From contig AP025179.1 of NCBI GenBank assembly GCA_021654635.1, positions 3,720,001 through 3,784,000 of the forward strand: a DNA stretch of 64,000 nucleotides. The letters run 5' to 3'. This document shows, in pieces, positions 10,038 to 18,599 of this stretch. Each line of letters opens with the position of its first letter. Positions within the stretch are counted from its first letter, which is position 1. Origin of the DNA: Mycobacterium kiyosense (GTDB lineage Bacteria; Actinomycetota; Actinomycetes; Mycobacteriales; Mycobacteriaceae). Below the pieces are notes generated by a model, which was not told where the DNA came from, did no database searches, and was given only the letters and a program-made list of their open reading frames with translations. The translations under genes and the position numbers were made by a program.

Positions 10038-11069
10038 CTAGTTCTGCGATGTCACCTCGTCGATCACGGTGTGGACGAACTGCATCTTGTCCAGCACCGC
10101 CGGCGGCAGCACGAACGGGTAGAGGTCGTCGTGCCCCATGGACCGGTTCACCATGTTCAGCGACCATGACAACGGCAGCCACATCTCGATAATGGTGGGA
10201 AATGCGCTGGGGCCCAACGGCGGCCGGTCGAACGTGGCGGCCGCCGGGGCCAGACCGCACGACGCCGAGGTGTCCAGGGTGTCGCGGATGTGCAGGTAGT
10301 GGGCGAACGTCTCGGCCCAGTCCTCCGCGGGGTGCATGGTCGCATAGGACGAGACGTAGGTTTCCTCCCAACCATCCGGGGCACCTTCGCTGTAGTGACG
10401 GTCCAGCGCGGCCTGATAGTCGGCGTCGGGATCGCCGAACAGCTCGTTGAACCGCTGCAGATACTCAGGTGTCCTGATCAGGCGGTAGAAGTAGTAGTGC
10501 CCGACCTCGTGGCGGAAGTGCCCGAGCAGGGTGCGGTACGGCTCCTCCATCTCCACCCGCAACTGTTCGCGGTGCACGTCGTCGCCCTCGGCCAAATCCA
10601 GTGTGATAACCCCGTTTTCGTGGCCGGTGATGACGTTCTCGTGCGCACTGGACAGCAGCCGGAAAGCCAGCCCGTAGTCCGGGTCCTGGTCACGCCCGAT
10701 GATCGGTAGCTTCATCTCGTGCAACTCGGCGACCAGTCGCCGCTTGGCCGCTTCGGCGCGGGCGAACTCCGCCAGACCGACCGTGTCGCCGTCGTGCGGG
10801 CGCTCGATTGTCAACGCGCACGACTCGCACAGGGTGCCTGGCGGATCCACCGGAACCAGCCAGTTGCATTCGGCCACATACAGATTGGCGCACAACTGGT
10901 ATTCGGCGGCCGCGACCGCACCGGCGTGGTCGCTGTCCTCCTCTTGCTTGGCGATCACCAGCAACGCCATCTGATCCAGCGAAAAGCCCAGCGCGCTGCC
11001 GCAGTTCAGGCAGGCCGAGTTCTCGAATGTCAGGCGCTGGCCACAGTTGGGGCAGCTGAAATCACGCAT
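10038..11069 (-). CDS. Zinc-ribbon, zinc-dependent metallopeptidase-like protein (Rv2568c-like)
   Basis: 343 aa from the ATG at 11069, which overlaps the stop of the upstream transglutaminase gene by 8 nt (translational coupling). The N-terminus has two CxxC knuckles (Cys6/9, Cys20/23), a zinc ribbon; a third pair CESC is at 81-84. Residues 187-191 are HEVGH, a gluzincin-type HExxH, with a candidate third ligand in HPAEDWAETFAHY near 253. The family (putative zinc-binding metallopeptidase, DUF2248-type) travels with the transglutaminase/ATP-grasp genes. Cytoplasmic by sequence: no signal peptide or membrane segment. It could process the peptide made or attached by its neighbours; this is inference. 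Confidence 0.87.
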   Translation of the reverse strand: MRDFSCPNCGQRLTFENSACLNCGSALGFSLDQMALLVIAKQEEDSDHAGAVAAAEYQLCANLYVAECNWLVPVDPPGTLCESCALTIERPHDGDTVGLAEFARAEAAKRRLVAELHEMKLPIIGRDQDPDYGLAFRLLSSAHENVITGHENGVITLDLAEGDDVHREQLRVEMEEPYRTLLGHFRHEVGHYYFYRLIRTPEYLQRFNELFGDPDADYQAALDRHYSEGAPDGWEETYVSSYATMHPAEDWAETFAHYLHIRDTLDTSASCGLAPAAATFDRPPLGPSAFPTIIEMWLPLSWSLNMVNRSMGHDDLYPFVLPPAVLDKMQFVHTVIDEVTSQN

Positions 11070-12009
11070 GTAGTTCATCACCTTCGAATGGGACGACGTC
11101 GACACCGACGTCGATTACGCTGCGCTCGGAATTCGTGTAGATGATGCCGCGCAGCGGGGGCACATCCGCGTAGTCGCGTCCGCGGCCGACGATGATGTAG
11201 CGCTCGTCGACCAAGGCGTCGTTGGTGGGATCCAGCCCCAGCCACTCGAATTGGCCGGGCTGTTGCGGCGTCCACACCGACGCCCAAGCGTGGGTCGCGT
11301 CAATGCCTATCATTCGATCCTTCCCCGGTGGTGGGTCGGTGGCCAGATACCCGGACACGTAGCAGGCCGCCAGACCGTTGGCTCGCAGGCAGGCGATCGC
11401 CAGCCTCGCGAAGTCTTGACATACCCCCTCGCGGGCAATCAGAACCTCGTTGACGCGGGTGGAAACGGTGGTCGATCCGGACCGGTAGGTGAAGTCGCCG
11501 AAGATGCGCGACGAGAGGTCCCGCAGCACCTCGACCAGCGGGCGTCCGGGTTCAAAGCTGGGGGCGGCGTACGCGCGGACCTCGTCGGTGATCTCCGGCG
11601 GGGTGAGGTCCAGGGTGAAGTCGACAGCCAACGCGCCGGCTGTCCCGGCCGGCCGCGCGGCCTCCCACGGTTGCAGTGCCGGGCCGCTGCTGTAGAGGCC
11701 CGGATGCGGTGGGGCCACGTCGACGATCGAATCGCTGGTGACGGTCAGCGCGCGGTGCGGCTCGGTGACGTGGAAGTAGGAGCTGATGTTGCCGTAGGTG
11801 TCGCGGCTGGTGGAGCTGTCCGACGGGGTGGGGTTGATGTCCAGTCGGTGCGCCACGCAACGCTGGCGCAACGAGTCGCGCGGGGTGAGGAACCCGCGCC
11901 CGTACGAGCTGGTCACGACGTCGGAGTACCGGTATTCGGTGCGGTGCGTGACCCGATAGCGTTTGGCGTCCGCGGGGCTGGTCAGGCCGGACAGCTCGGC
12001 ATACGGCAA
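11062..12009 (-). CDS. Stand-alone transglutaminase-like protein (Rv2569c-like)
   Basis: 315 aa. The bacterial transglutaminase-like N-terminal beta region (VTHRTEYRYSDVVTSSYGRGFLTP, residues 20-43) precedes the papain-like core. The catalytic triad is visible as Cys197 (REGVCQDFA), His240 (DATHAWASV) and Asp260 (LGLDPTND). It is a paralog of the N-terminal half of the 1111-aa protein on the other strand. It is the first gene of a two-gene operon with the zinc metallopeptidase. No signal peptide. The likely reaction is amide cleavage or transfer on an unknown substrate. Confidence 0.9.
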   Translation of the reverse strand: MPYAELSGLTSPADAKRYRVTHRTEYRYSDVVTSSYGRGFLTPRDSLRQRCVAHRLDINPTPSDSSTSRDTYGNISSYFHVTEPHRALTVTSDSIVDVAPPHPGLYSSGPALQPWEAARPAGTAGALAVDFTLDLTPPEITDEVRAYAAPSFEPGRPLVEVLRDLSSRIFGDFTYRSGSTTVSTRVNEVLIAREGVCQDFARLAIACLRANGLAACYVSGYLATDPPPGKDRMIGIDATHAWASVWTPQQPGQFEWLGLDPTNDALVDERYIIVGRGRDYADVPPLRGIIYTNSERSVIDVGVDVVPFEGDELHA

Positions 12010-12141
12010 CTGGCGTCTCCCCTGTGCGTGATCACCCTGGGCCCTCAGATCACATCACATGCCCGACTATTCCGGCGGCTACGGGGAACCCTGATTGCCA
12101 ACACGTCGTCACTGAGTAGTCACACGGGAAGGAGTCGACTC

Positions 12142-13353
12142 GTGCAGGGACACGAAATCCGGTCGCTGGCCGATCTGGCCGGGGAAGGCACCCGGGTGCT
12201 GACCACATTCGTCCGCGACATGCACCACGGCATCGCCAGCCGCGTCTTCGACTCGATCGGCCCGGCGGCCAAACCGGTGCAGGCCATTCACGACGGCGCC
12301 GCATCGACGGTGTACACGCTGGTCGACGCCGCGGTCCGGGGTTCCCTCTACGGCGCCGGCGCGCTGGCCGCCGAAACCATCAGCAACGACGACGACCCGA
12401 CGGTGCAGGCCCGCCCGCGGGTCGCCGGGGCCCTCGCCGCGCTCAACGGCATCTACGGCGACGAGATGACCAACCGCAACAACGGCTTCGCACTGAACAT
12501 GCAGATCCGGCGCAAGGGGCAGCCGGTGGCACTGACCCCCGATTCCCTTCGGCAGGCGTTCCCGACGGCGACCGGCCGGGTCGTCGTCTTCACCCACGGC
12601 TGGTGCATGACCGAACGGTCCTGGTGGCGCGAGCCGCGCACCGGCGAACCGCTGCGCCCGTACGGCAAGCGGCTGCGCAAGGACCTCGGCTACACCCCCG
12701 TGTACCTGCGCTACAACAGCGGCCTGCACATCTCGGCGAACGGCCAGGCGCTGGCCGGCCTGCTGAACGAAATGCACGCGCTGTGGCCGGTGCCGGTGCG
12801 GGAACTGGTCCTGGTCGGCCATTCGATGGGCGGCCTGGTGGCACGCAGCGCCTGCCATTACGGCACTGAGCGCGAACACGACTGGACCGCGGCCGTGCGC
12901 AACGTGGTGTGCCTCGGTTCGCCCCACCTGGGCGCGGAGCTGGAAAAGGGTGTCAACGCCGCAGCCTGGGCGCTGGCCAAGCTGCCCGAAACCCGGGCCG
13001 TGGCACGGTTTCTCAACACCCGCAGTGACGGTGTGAAAGATCTGCGGTATGGCGCGCTGCTCGACGAGGACTGGCGGGATGCCGACCCGGACGAGTTTCT
13101 GCGGGACCGCTGCCAGGAGGTGCCGTTCCTGCCGCATGCGGTCTACCACTTCGTCTCCACCACCGCGGCGCCGCGCGCGGTCGGCCTGCTGGTCGGCGAC
13201 CATTTGGTGCGACCCAGCAGTGCGGCCGGGCGCGGGCGGGACCGCAGGATTCCGTTCGAGCCCGAGCACGGGCTGACCCTGAGCGGGCTGAATCATTTCG
13301 ATTTGCTCAACCATCCGGCGGTGTACGACAAATTGCTGGCCTGGCTGGGCTGA
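12142..13353 (+). CDS. Alpha/beta-hydrolase fold esterase/lipase
   Basis: 403 aa from the GTG at 12142, supported by GGAAGGAG about 7 nt upstream; the long in-frame upstream extension overlaps the divergent transglutaminase gene and is rejected. The oxyanion-loop motif HGW (VVVFTHGWCMTERSWW, about residues 147-162) and the nucleophile elbow GHSMGG with Ser228 are clear; the catalytic His is probably in LNHFDLLNH near the C-terminus. Residues 1-115 form an Ala-rich helical region with no signal peptide. It matches no gene that I remember at this locus in M. tuberculosis, so it is likely accessory. Substrate unknown; a lipid or wax ester is a fair guess. Confidence 0.85.
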   Translation: MQGHEIRSLADLAGEGTRVLTTFVRDMHHGIASRVFDSIGPAAKPVQAIHDGAASTVYTLVDAAVRGSLYGAGALAAETISNDDDPTVQARPRVAGALAALNGIYGDEMTNRNNGFALNMQIRRKGQPVALTPDSLRQAFPTATGRVVVFTHGWCMTERSWWREPRTGEPLRPYGKRLRKDLGYTPVYLRYNSGLHISANGQALAGLLNEMHALWPVPVRELVLVGHSMGGLVARSACHYGTEREHDWTAAVRNVVCLGSPHLGAELEKGVNAAAWALAKLPETRAVARFLNTRSDGVKDLRYGALLDEDWRDADPDEFLRDRCQEVPFLPHAVYHFVSTTAAPRAVGLLVGDHLVRPSSAAGRGRDRRIPFEPEHGLTLSGLNHFDLLNHPAVYDKLLAWLG

Positions 13354-13373
13354 TCGGGCGCACAATCGTAGGC

Positions 13374-13763
13374 GTGGCCACCTGGGACGACGTCGCGCGC
13401 ATCGCCGCCGAGCTGCCGCTGGTCACCGAGCAGTCGCAGCACGACTGGCGGGTCGGCAAGAAGTTGCTGGCCTGGGAGCGCCCGTTGCGCAGGTCCGACA
13501 TCGAGGCCCTGACGAGCACCGGTGCGCAGCCACCGGAAGGCGACATCCTTGCAATACGGGTCCCCGACGAGGGGGTGAAGTTCGCGCTGATCGCCGACGA
13601 GCCGAGGATTTTCTTCACCACCCCGCATTTCGACGGCTACCCGGCCGTGCTGGTCAAGCTGGCCGAAATCGGGTTCTTCGAGCTCGAGGAGTTGCTCACC
13701 GAGGCTTGGTTGACGCAGGCGCCGCGACGGCTGGTCAAGGAGTTTCTGGCCAAGTCGTCGTAA
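13374..13763 (+). CDS. MmcQ/YjbR family protein (Rv2570-like)
   Basis: 129 aa, GTG start. The sequence VGKKLLAWERPLRRSDIEAL and EGDILAIRVPDEGVKFALIADEPRIFFTTPHFDGYPAVLVKL match the small CyaY-like MmcQ/YjbR fold, a presumed DNA-binding or general binding domain of unknown role. It lies 20 bp downstream of the esterase on the same strand and may be co-transcribed. Its 3' end overlaps the convergent FUSC-type gene by 29 bp. Confidence 0.85.
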   Translation: MATWDDVARIAAELPLVTEQSQHDWRVGKKLLAWERPLRRSDIEALTSTGAQPPEGDILAIRVPDEGVKFALIADEPRIFFTTPHFDGYPAVLVKLAEIGFFELEELLTEAWLTQAPRRLVKEFLAKSS

Positions 13764-14793
13764 CGGCCTGCAGGTCGTCGGCGCAGCCCGCGACGACGTC
13801 GGCGAGCACCACTTCGGTGCTGTCCCGCGCCGTTGTGTGCAGCTCGCCGGCGTGGCGGCGGGCGGCGGCGATGTGCGTGGCCGCCGCCGCGGGATCGGCG
13901 TCGGCCAGCGCGGTCGCGGCAATCAACTCCGCAATCGCGGCGCGCATGGCCGGGGAGACGTCCCGGCCGACCGGACGGGTCACCGAGCGAACCAGATGCA
14001 GGACGCAGCCGGCGAACAGGCCCAGCTGCGCAGCCTGCGCGTCGATGCGCCGAATGGTGGCGCGGGACGCCCAGCGCCGCGGCGCGCGGCGCACCGTCAA
14101 GTCGGCCGTAGCGCGCGCTTCGATCAACACACCGACCTGCGCGTGCAGCTGATCCGAGACGTCTCGCGGCCAGTCGGGATCACGACTACCCGGGTCGCTC
14201 AGCATGCCCGCAGCTTGCTCGAGGGCCTGGTGCGCGGCCGCCAACACCCCGGTGCGCGCGTCGGCGATCAGGCGGTGCGGGTCGGCCGGAAAGAACACGA
14301 TCGCGAACAGCAGGGCCAGGCTGCCGCCGATCAGGGAGTCGAAGAGCCGTTCGGTCACCACCACGCCGCTGTGGGCGAACACCAGCACCAGGATCGCCGA
14401 GACCGCCGTTTGGTTGACGAACATCAAGCCCTGCCCCATGGCGCCGCGCCCGATCAGCACCGCGACCGACAGCGCCACGAACACCGCCACGCCGATCGCG
14501 ATGCGACCGGCCCCGAGAAAGCCTTCCACCGCACCGCCCACCGCGATACCCAGCGCGACGCCGACCATCATCTGGGTGGCACGCCGCGCTCGCAGCACGT
14601 TGCTGGCCGACATGCACACCACCGCCGAGATCGGCGCGAAGAACGGTTGCTGGTGACGCAGCAGGTCGTGGGTCAGGTACCACGCCAGTGCGGCGACCAC
14701 GGAGGTTTGGGTGATCGGCCACAGCGCGGCGCGCAGCCGGTGCGCGGCGGCCACGCCCTCGCCGGCGGCGCCGGTCAGCAGCGAAGTGCTCAT
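13735..14793 (-). CDS. FUSC-family integral membrane protein (Rv2571c-like)
   Basis: 352 aa. The N-terminal 160 residues hold about five or six hydrophobic segments, including SVVAALAWYLTHDLL, FFAPISAVVCMSA, MMVGVALGIAVGGAVEGFL, IAIGVAVFVALSVAVLIG, VSAILVLVFAHSGVVV and IGGSLALLFAIVFFP. They are followed by a long cytoplasmic helical domain. This is half of the FUSC/aromatic-acid-exporter architecture. Transport substrate unknown. The 3' end overlaps the convergent MmcQ-family gene. Confidence 0.82.
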   Translation of the reverse strand: MSTSLLTGAAGEGVAAAHRLRAALWPITQTSVVAALAWYLTHDLLRHQQPFFAPISAVVCMSASNVLRARRATQMMVGVALGIAVGGAVEGFLGAGRIAIGVAVFVALSVAVLIGRGAMGQGLMFVNQTAVSAILVLVFAHSGVVVTERLFDSLIGGSLALLFAIVFFPADPHRLIADARTGVLAAAHQALEQAAGMLSDPGSRDPDWPRDVSDQLHAQVGVLIEARATADLTVRRAPRRWASRATIRRIDAQAAQLGLFAGCVLHLVRSVTRPVGRDVSPAMRAAIAELIAATALADADPAAAATHIAAARRHAGELHTTARDSTEVVLADVVAGCADDLQAVTTTWPETP

Positions 14794-14872
14794 GACGTCT
14801 GCTTACCGCACCGGGTGTGAAATATGCGACGCGGGCGCTGCTACCCGTTCGCGCCGCAGAATCGAGGAGCGC

Positions 14873-15319
14873 TCAGCCGCGCTGCAGTTCGAACAATGGA
14901 ATCACCCGGCTGGTCTTGGCCTGATATTCACCAAAGCCTGGCGCTTCGGCCACCAGCCGCGAGAAGAGTTCGTCACGCTCGGCGGGCGGCAGTTCCCGCG
15001 CGGTCACGTCGAAGGCGTCGGTGCCGACTTCGACCCGCGCGGCGGGGTTGGCCCGCAGGTTGTGCACCCAGGCCGGGTTGACGGGGGCACCCGCGAAGGA
15101 CCCGATGATGATCAGCTTGCCGTCGATGTCGAAGTAGGCCAGCGGTGAGGTCCGCTGTTCGCCGGACTTGGCGCCCGTGGTGTGCAGCAACAACAGGTCG
15201 GCGCCCGCGAACTGGCCACCCACCTTTCCCTGGTTGGCACGGAACTCGGCGATGATGTCTTTGTTCATCGCCTTGGCCATCTCGGCCATCGCCTTCGGGT
15301 CGTCCGGCAGTTGCGTCAT
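14873..15319 (-). CDS. Deazaflavin (F420)-dependent nitroreductase family protein
   Basis: 148 aa. The ATG at 15319 overlaps the aspS stop as ATGA, so it is translationally coupled to aspS. The pattern [43 protein letters not shown] and the C-terminal [17 protein letters not shown] is that of the Ddn/pfam04075 family, split-barrel proteins that bind F420 and reduce quinones or nitro compounds. I see no lipid-anchor or transmembrane segment. M. tuberculosis, as I recall, lacks a gene at this spot. The exact substrate cannot be inferred. Confidence 0.88.
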   Translation of the reverse strand: MTQLPDDPKAMAEMAKAMNKDIIAEFRANQGKVGGQFAGADLLLLHTTGAKSGEQRTSPLAYFDIDGKLIIIGSFAGAPVNPAWVHNLRANPAARVEVGTDAFDVTARELPPAERDELFSRLVAEAPGFGEYQAKTSRVIPLFELQRG

Positions 15320-17091
15320 ACCCCGTCCAGCGGCTTGGGCTTGAAATCTATTCCGGACTCCTTGCGCTGCTGGGCGGTGATGGGCGCCGGCGCGTCGGTC
15401 AGCGGGTCGACGCCGCCGCCGGTCTTGGGGAACGCGATCACCTCGCGGATCGAGTCGACGCCGGACAGCAGCGCGTTGATCCGGTCCCAGCCGAATGCGA
15501 TGCCGCCGTGCGGCGGTGCGCCAAAAGTGAAGGCCTCCAACAGGAAACCGAATTTTTCCTGCGCCTCGTCCGGGCCGATGCCCATCACCTCGAACACCCG
15601 CTCCTGGACGTCGCGGCGGTGGATACGGATCGAGCCGCCGCCGATCTCGTTGCCGTTGCAGACGATGTCGTAGGCGTCGGCCAGCACCGCGCCGGGATCG
15701 GATTCGATGCGGTCCTGCTGTTCGGCCTTCGGTGCGGTGAACGCGTGGTGGACCGCGGTCCACGCTCCCGAGCCGACGGCCACGTCACCGGCCTCCACGG
15801 CGTCGTCGGCCGGCTCGAACAAGGGCGGGTCGACGATCCAGACGAACGCCCAGCTGCCGGGCTCGATCAAGTCCAACCGGTGCGCGATCTCCGAGCGCGC
15901 CGCGCCCAACAGCGCCCGGGATCCCTTGACCGGGCCGGCGGAGAAGAAGATGCAGTCGCCGGGGTTGGCTCCGACGTGGCCGGCCAGGCCGTCGCGTTCG
16001 GCGTCGGTCAGGTTCTTGGCAACCGGACCGCTCAGCGTGCCGTCGTCGCCGACCAGCACGTAGGCCAGCCCGCGGTGCCCACGCTGCTTGGCCCACTCCT
16101 GCCAGCCGTCCAGGGTGCGGCGCGGCTGGGACGCGCCGCCGGGCATTACCACCGCGCCGACGTAGGGCGCCTGGAACACCCGGAAGGTGGTGTCTTTGAA
16201 GAACTTCGTGCACTCGACGAGCTCCAGCCCGAAGCGCAGGTCCGGCTTGTCGGAGCCGAACCGGCGCATGGCGTCGGCGTAGGTCATCCGCGGGATCGGG
16301 GTGGGGATCTGGTAGCCGATCAACGCCCACAACGCGGACAGGATCTCCTCGGAGATCGCGATGACGTCGTCGACGTCGACGAAGCTGAGCTCCATATCGA
16401 GCTGGGTGAACTCGGGCTGGCGGTCGGCGCGGAAGTCTTCGTCGCGGTAGCAGCGGGCGATCTGGTAGTAGCGTTCCATGCCGGCCACCATCAACAGCTG
16501 CTTGAACAGCTGCGGGCTCTGCGGCAGCGCGTAGAACGTGCCCGGCCGCAACCGGGCCGGCACCAGGAAGTCGCGCGCACCTTCCGGCGTGGAGCGGGTG
16601 ATGGTCGGCGTCTCGATCTCGACGAAGTCGTGCCGGGCCAGCACCTCGCGGGCCGCGGCATTCACCTTGGAGCGCAACCGAATTGCCGCGGCCGGGCCAT
16701 CGCGGCGCAGATCCAGGTAGCGGTACTTCAGCCGCAGCTCCTCCCCCGCCGGCTCGTCCAGCTGGAACGGCAGCGGCGCGGACTCGCCCAGCACGGTCAG
16801 CGCGGTGGCGTTGACTTCGATGTCACCGGTGGCGATCTCGGGGTTGGCATTACCTTCCGGGCGGATCTCGACCACCCCGGTGACCGCGACGCAGAACTCC
16901 GAGCGCAACCGGTGCGCCTGGGCCAGCACATCGGCTTCGCGGAACACCACCTGGGCGACGCCGGACGCGTCACGCAGATCGATGAAGATGACACCACCGT
17001 GGTCGCGGCGGCGGGCCACCCAGCCGGCCAACGTCACCTGTTGCCCGGCGTCGCTGTCCCGTAGCGAACCGGCGGCGTGGCTGCGCAGCAC
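15316..17091 (-). CDS. aspS: Aspartyl-tRNA synthetase (probably non-discriminating Asp/Asn type)
   Basis: 591 aa with a GTG start preceded by AAGGAG at 5 nt. Domains: N-terminal OB-fold anticodon-binding domain ([23 protein letters not shown]), class II catalytic core with motif 2 FRDE ([19 protein letters not shown]) and motif 3 GIAFGWDR near the C-terminus, and a bacterial GAD insertion (residues about 280-410). Length matches the M. tuberculosis enzyme (about 596 aa), which charges both tRNA-Asp and tRNA-Asn for the amidotransferase pathway; that property is inferred here. The downstream F420-type gene overlaps its stop. Confidence 0.95.
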   Translation of the reverse strand: MLRSHAAGSLRDSDAGQQVTLAGWVARRRDHGGVIFIDLRDASGVAQVVFREADVLAQAHRLRSEFCVAVTGVVEIRPEGNANPEIATGDIEVNATALTVLGESAPLPFQLDEPAGEELRLKYRYLDLRRDGPAAAIRLRSKVNAAAREVLARHDFVEIETPTITRSTPEGARDFLVPARLRPGTFYALPQSPQLFKQLLMVAGMERYYQIARCYRDEDFRADRQPEFTQLDMELSFVDVDDVIAISEEILSALWALIGYQIPTPIPRMTYADAMRRFGSDKPDLRFGLELVECTKFFKDTTFRVFQAPYVGAVVMPGGASQPRRTLDGWQEWAKQRGHRGLAYVLVGDDGTLSGPVAKNLTDAERDGLAGHVGANPGDCIFFSAGPVKGSRALLGAARSEIAHRLDLIEPGSWAFVWIVDPPLFEPADDAVEAGDVAVGSGAWTAVHHAFTAPKAEQQDRIESDPGAVLADAYDIVCNGNEIGGGSIRIHRRDVQERVFEVMGIGPDEAQEKFGFLLEAFTFGAPPHGGIAFGWDRINALLSGVDSIREVIAFPKTGGGVDPLTDAPAPITAQQRKESGIDFKPKPLDGV

Positions 17092-17164
17092 AAAGACTCC
17101 TTAAGACCTGAATTGGATGACTGCCCAGTCTAAAGGGCGGGTTTGACACGGTACTTTTGCCTGT

Positions 17165-18064
17165 ATTCCAACCTCCATCGCACTCGTGGGTCCCGGCGCT
17201 GTCGGTACGACGGTCGCCGCCCTGCTGCACCGCGCCGGGCACCCGGTGCTGCTGTGCGGCCACACTCCGCGCGCGATCATCGAACTGCGGCCCGACCCCG
17301 AAGTCTTGGCCGGTGACCCCATCGTGGTGCCCGGACCGGTGCACACCGACCCCGCTGACGTCGGCGGACCGGTCGACGTGCTGATCCTGGCGGTCAAAGC
17401 CACCCAGAACGCAGCCGCGGCAGGCTGGCTGGCCCGGTTGTGCGACGAGCGCACGGTGGTGGCCGTGCTGCAGAACGGCGTCGAACAGCTCGAGCAGGTG
17501 CAGCCGCTGTGCCCGTCGTCGACCGTGGTTCCCGGCAGCGTGTGGTACTCGGCGGAGACCCAGCCCGACGGGTGGGTGCGGTTGCGTGGCGAGGCCGCGC
17601 TGGTGCTGCCCACCGGGCCGGCGGCGGAGGCGCTGGCCGACCTGCTGCGCGGGGCCGGCTGCCGGGTGGACTGCGACCCCGACTTCACCACCGTGATCTG
17701 GCGCAAACTGCTGCTCAACGCGCTGGCCGGACTGATGGTGCTGACCGGGCGCCGGTCGGGGATGTTCCGCCGCGACGACGTGGCCGACCTGTCGCGGCGG
17801 TATGTGGCCGAGTGTGTGGCGGTGGCGCGCGCCGAGGGCGCCCGGCTGGGCGACGACGTCGTCGCACGGATCGTCGATTCGTTCCGGGTGGTTCCCGAGG
17901 ACATGACGACCTCGATACTGACCGATCGGGAACACCACCGGCCGCTGGAATGGGACCTGCGCAACGGCGTGATCATCCGCAAGGCCCGCGCCCACGGCCT
18001 GCCCACCCCGATCAGCGACGTGATCGTGCCGCTGCTGGCCGCGGCCAGCGAAGGCCCCGGCTAA
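17165..18064 (+). CDS. PanE/ApbA-like 2-dehydropantoate 2-reductase family protein (Rv2573-like)
   Basis: About 299 aa. The Rossmann motif GPGAVGTTVAALLHRAG follows the strand SIALV. The first good start codon, GTG at 17186, would delete that first beta strand, while an in-frame TGA at 17144 limits extension. The only further candidate is a rare ATT at 17165, which I use. ILAVKATQN, LQNGVEQLEQV, WRKLLLNALAGLMVL and EWDLRNGVIIRKARAHGLPTPISD are ketopantoate-reductase landmarks. NADPH-dependent reduction of ketopantoate in CoA synthesis is the family reaction, but M. tuberculosis has another candidate, so the substrate is uncertain. Divergent from aspS. Confidence 0.85.
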   Translation: MPTSIALVGPGAVGTTVAALLHRAGHPVLLCGHTPRAIIELRPDPEVLAGDPIVVPGPVHTDPADVGGPVDVLILAVKATQNAAAAGWLARLCDERTVVAVLQNGVEQLEQVQPLCPSSTVVPGSVWYSAETQPDGWVRLRGEAALVLPTGPAAEALADLLRGAGCRVDCDPDFTTVIWRKLLLNALAGLMVLTGRRSGMFRRDDVADLSRRYVAECVAVARAEGARLGDDVVARIVDSFRVVPEDMTTSILTDREHHRPLEWDLRNGVIIRKARAHGLPTPISDVIVPLLAAASEGPG

Positions 18065-18074
18065 GGTGCACGGC

Positions 18075-18578
18075 ATGCATCCCTGCGAACGCGTCGACCT
18101 GAGCTTCGTCGACAACGCCAAATACCGCTTCCGCAACAGCGTGGACCTGGCCATCACGCCCGAGCAGTTGTTCGAGGTGCTGGGCGACGCCGAAGCGTGG
18201 CCGCGTTGGGCGAAGGCGATCACCAAGGTCACCTGGACCAGCCCGGAGCCGCGCGGCGTGGGCACCACCCGCGTCGTGGAGATGCGCGGCGGCATCGTCG
18301 GCGACGAGGAGTTCATCGCCTGGGAACCGTTCACCCACATGGCTTTTCGGTTCAACTCGTGCTCGACGAAGGCAGTCGCCGCGTTCGCCGAGGACTACCG
18401 GGTGCAGGTCATTCCCGGCGGCTGCCGACTGACCTGGACCATGGCCCAGCAGCCGGCCCGCGGCGCCGGCCTGGGCATGGTGCTGTTCGGGCCGCTGCTG
18501 AACCTGGGGTTGCGCTGGTTCCTGCGCAATCTGCGCGCTTACACCGACACCCGGTTCGCCGCCGCCCCGCAGCGATAG
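18075..18578 (+). CDS. SRPBCC/START-like lipid-binding-fold protein (Rv2574-like)
   Basis: About 167 aa from the ATG at 18075; a GTG three codons upstream is an alternative. The helix-grip pattern of the polyketide cyclase/SRPBCC superfamily is visible: LAITPEQLFEVLGDAEAWPRWAKAITKVTW, GVGTTRVVEMRGG, EEFIAWEPFTHMAFRF, EDYRVQVIPGGCRLTWTMA, then a long C-terminal helix ending NLGLRWFLRNLRAYTDTRF. It binds a hydrophobic ligand or catalyses a cyclase-type reaction; which is unknown. It starts 10 bp after the PanE-like gene and is probably in its operon. Confidence 0.88.
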   Translation: MHPCERVDLSFVDNAKYRFRNSVDLAITPEQLFEVLGDAEAWPRWAKAITKVTWTSPEPRGVGTTRVVEMRGGIVGDEEFIAWEPFTHMAFRFNSCSTKAVAAFAEDYRVQVIPGGCRLTWTMAQQPARGAGLGMVLFGPLLNLGLRWFLRNLRAYTDTRFAAAPQR

Positions 18579-18599
18579 GCCGGTGGTGTGCTGGGGCGG

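Noticed and set aside
11251..12141. A 297-codon in-frame N-terminal extension of the esterase
   Set aside because: It runs antisense through the transglutaminase gene; a strong RBS and GTG at 12142 mark the real start.
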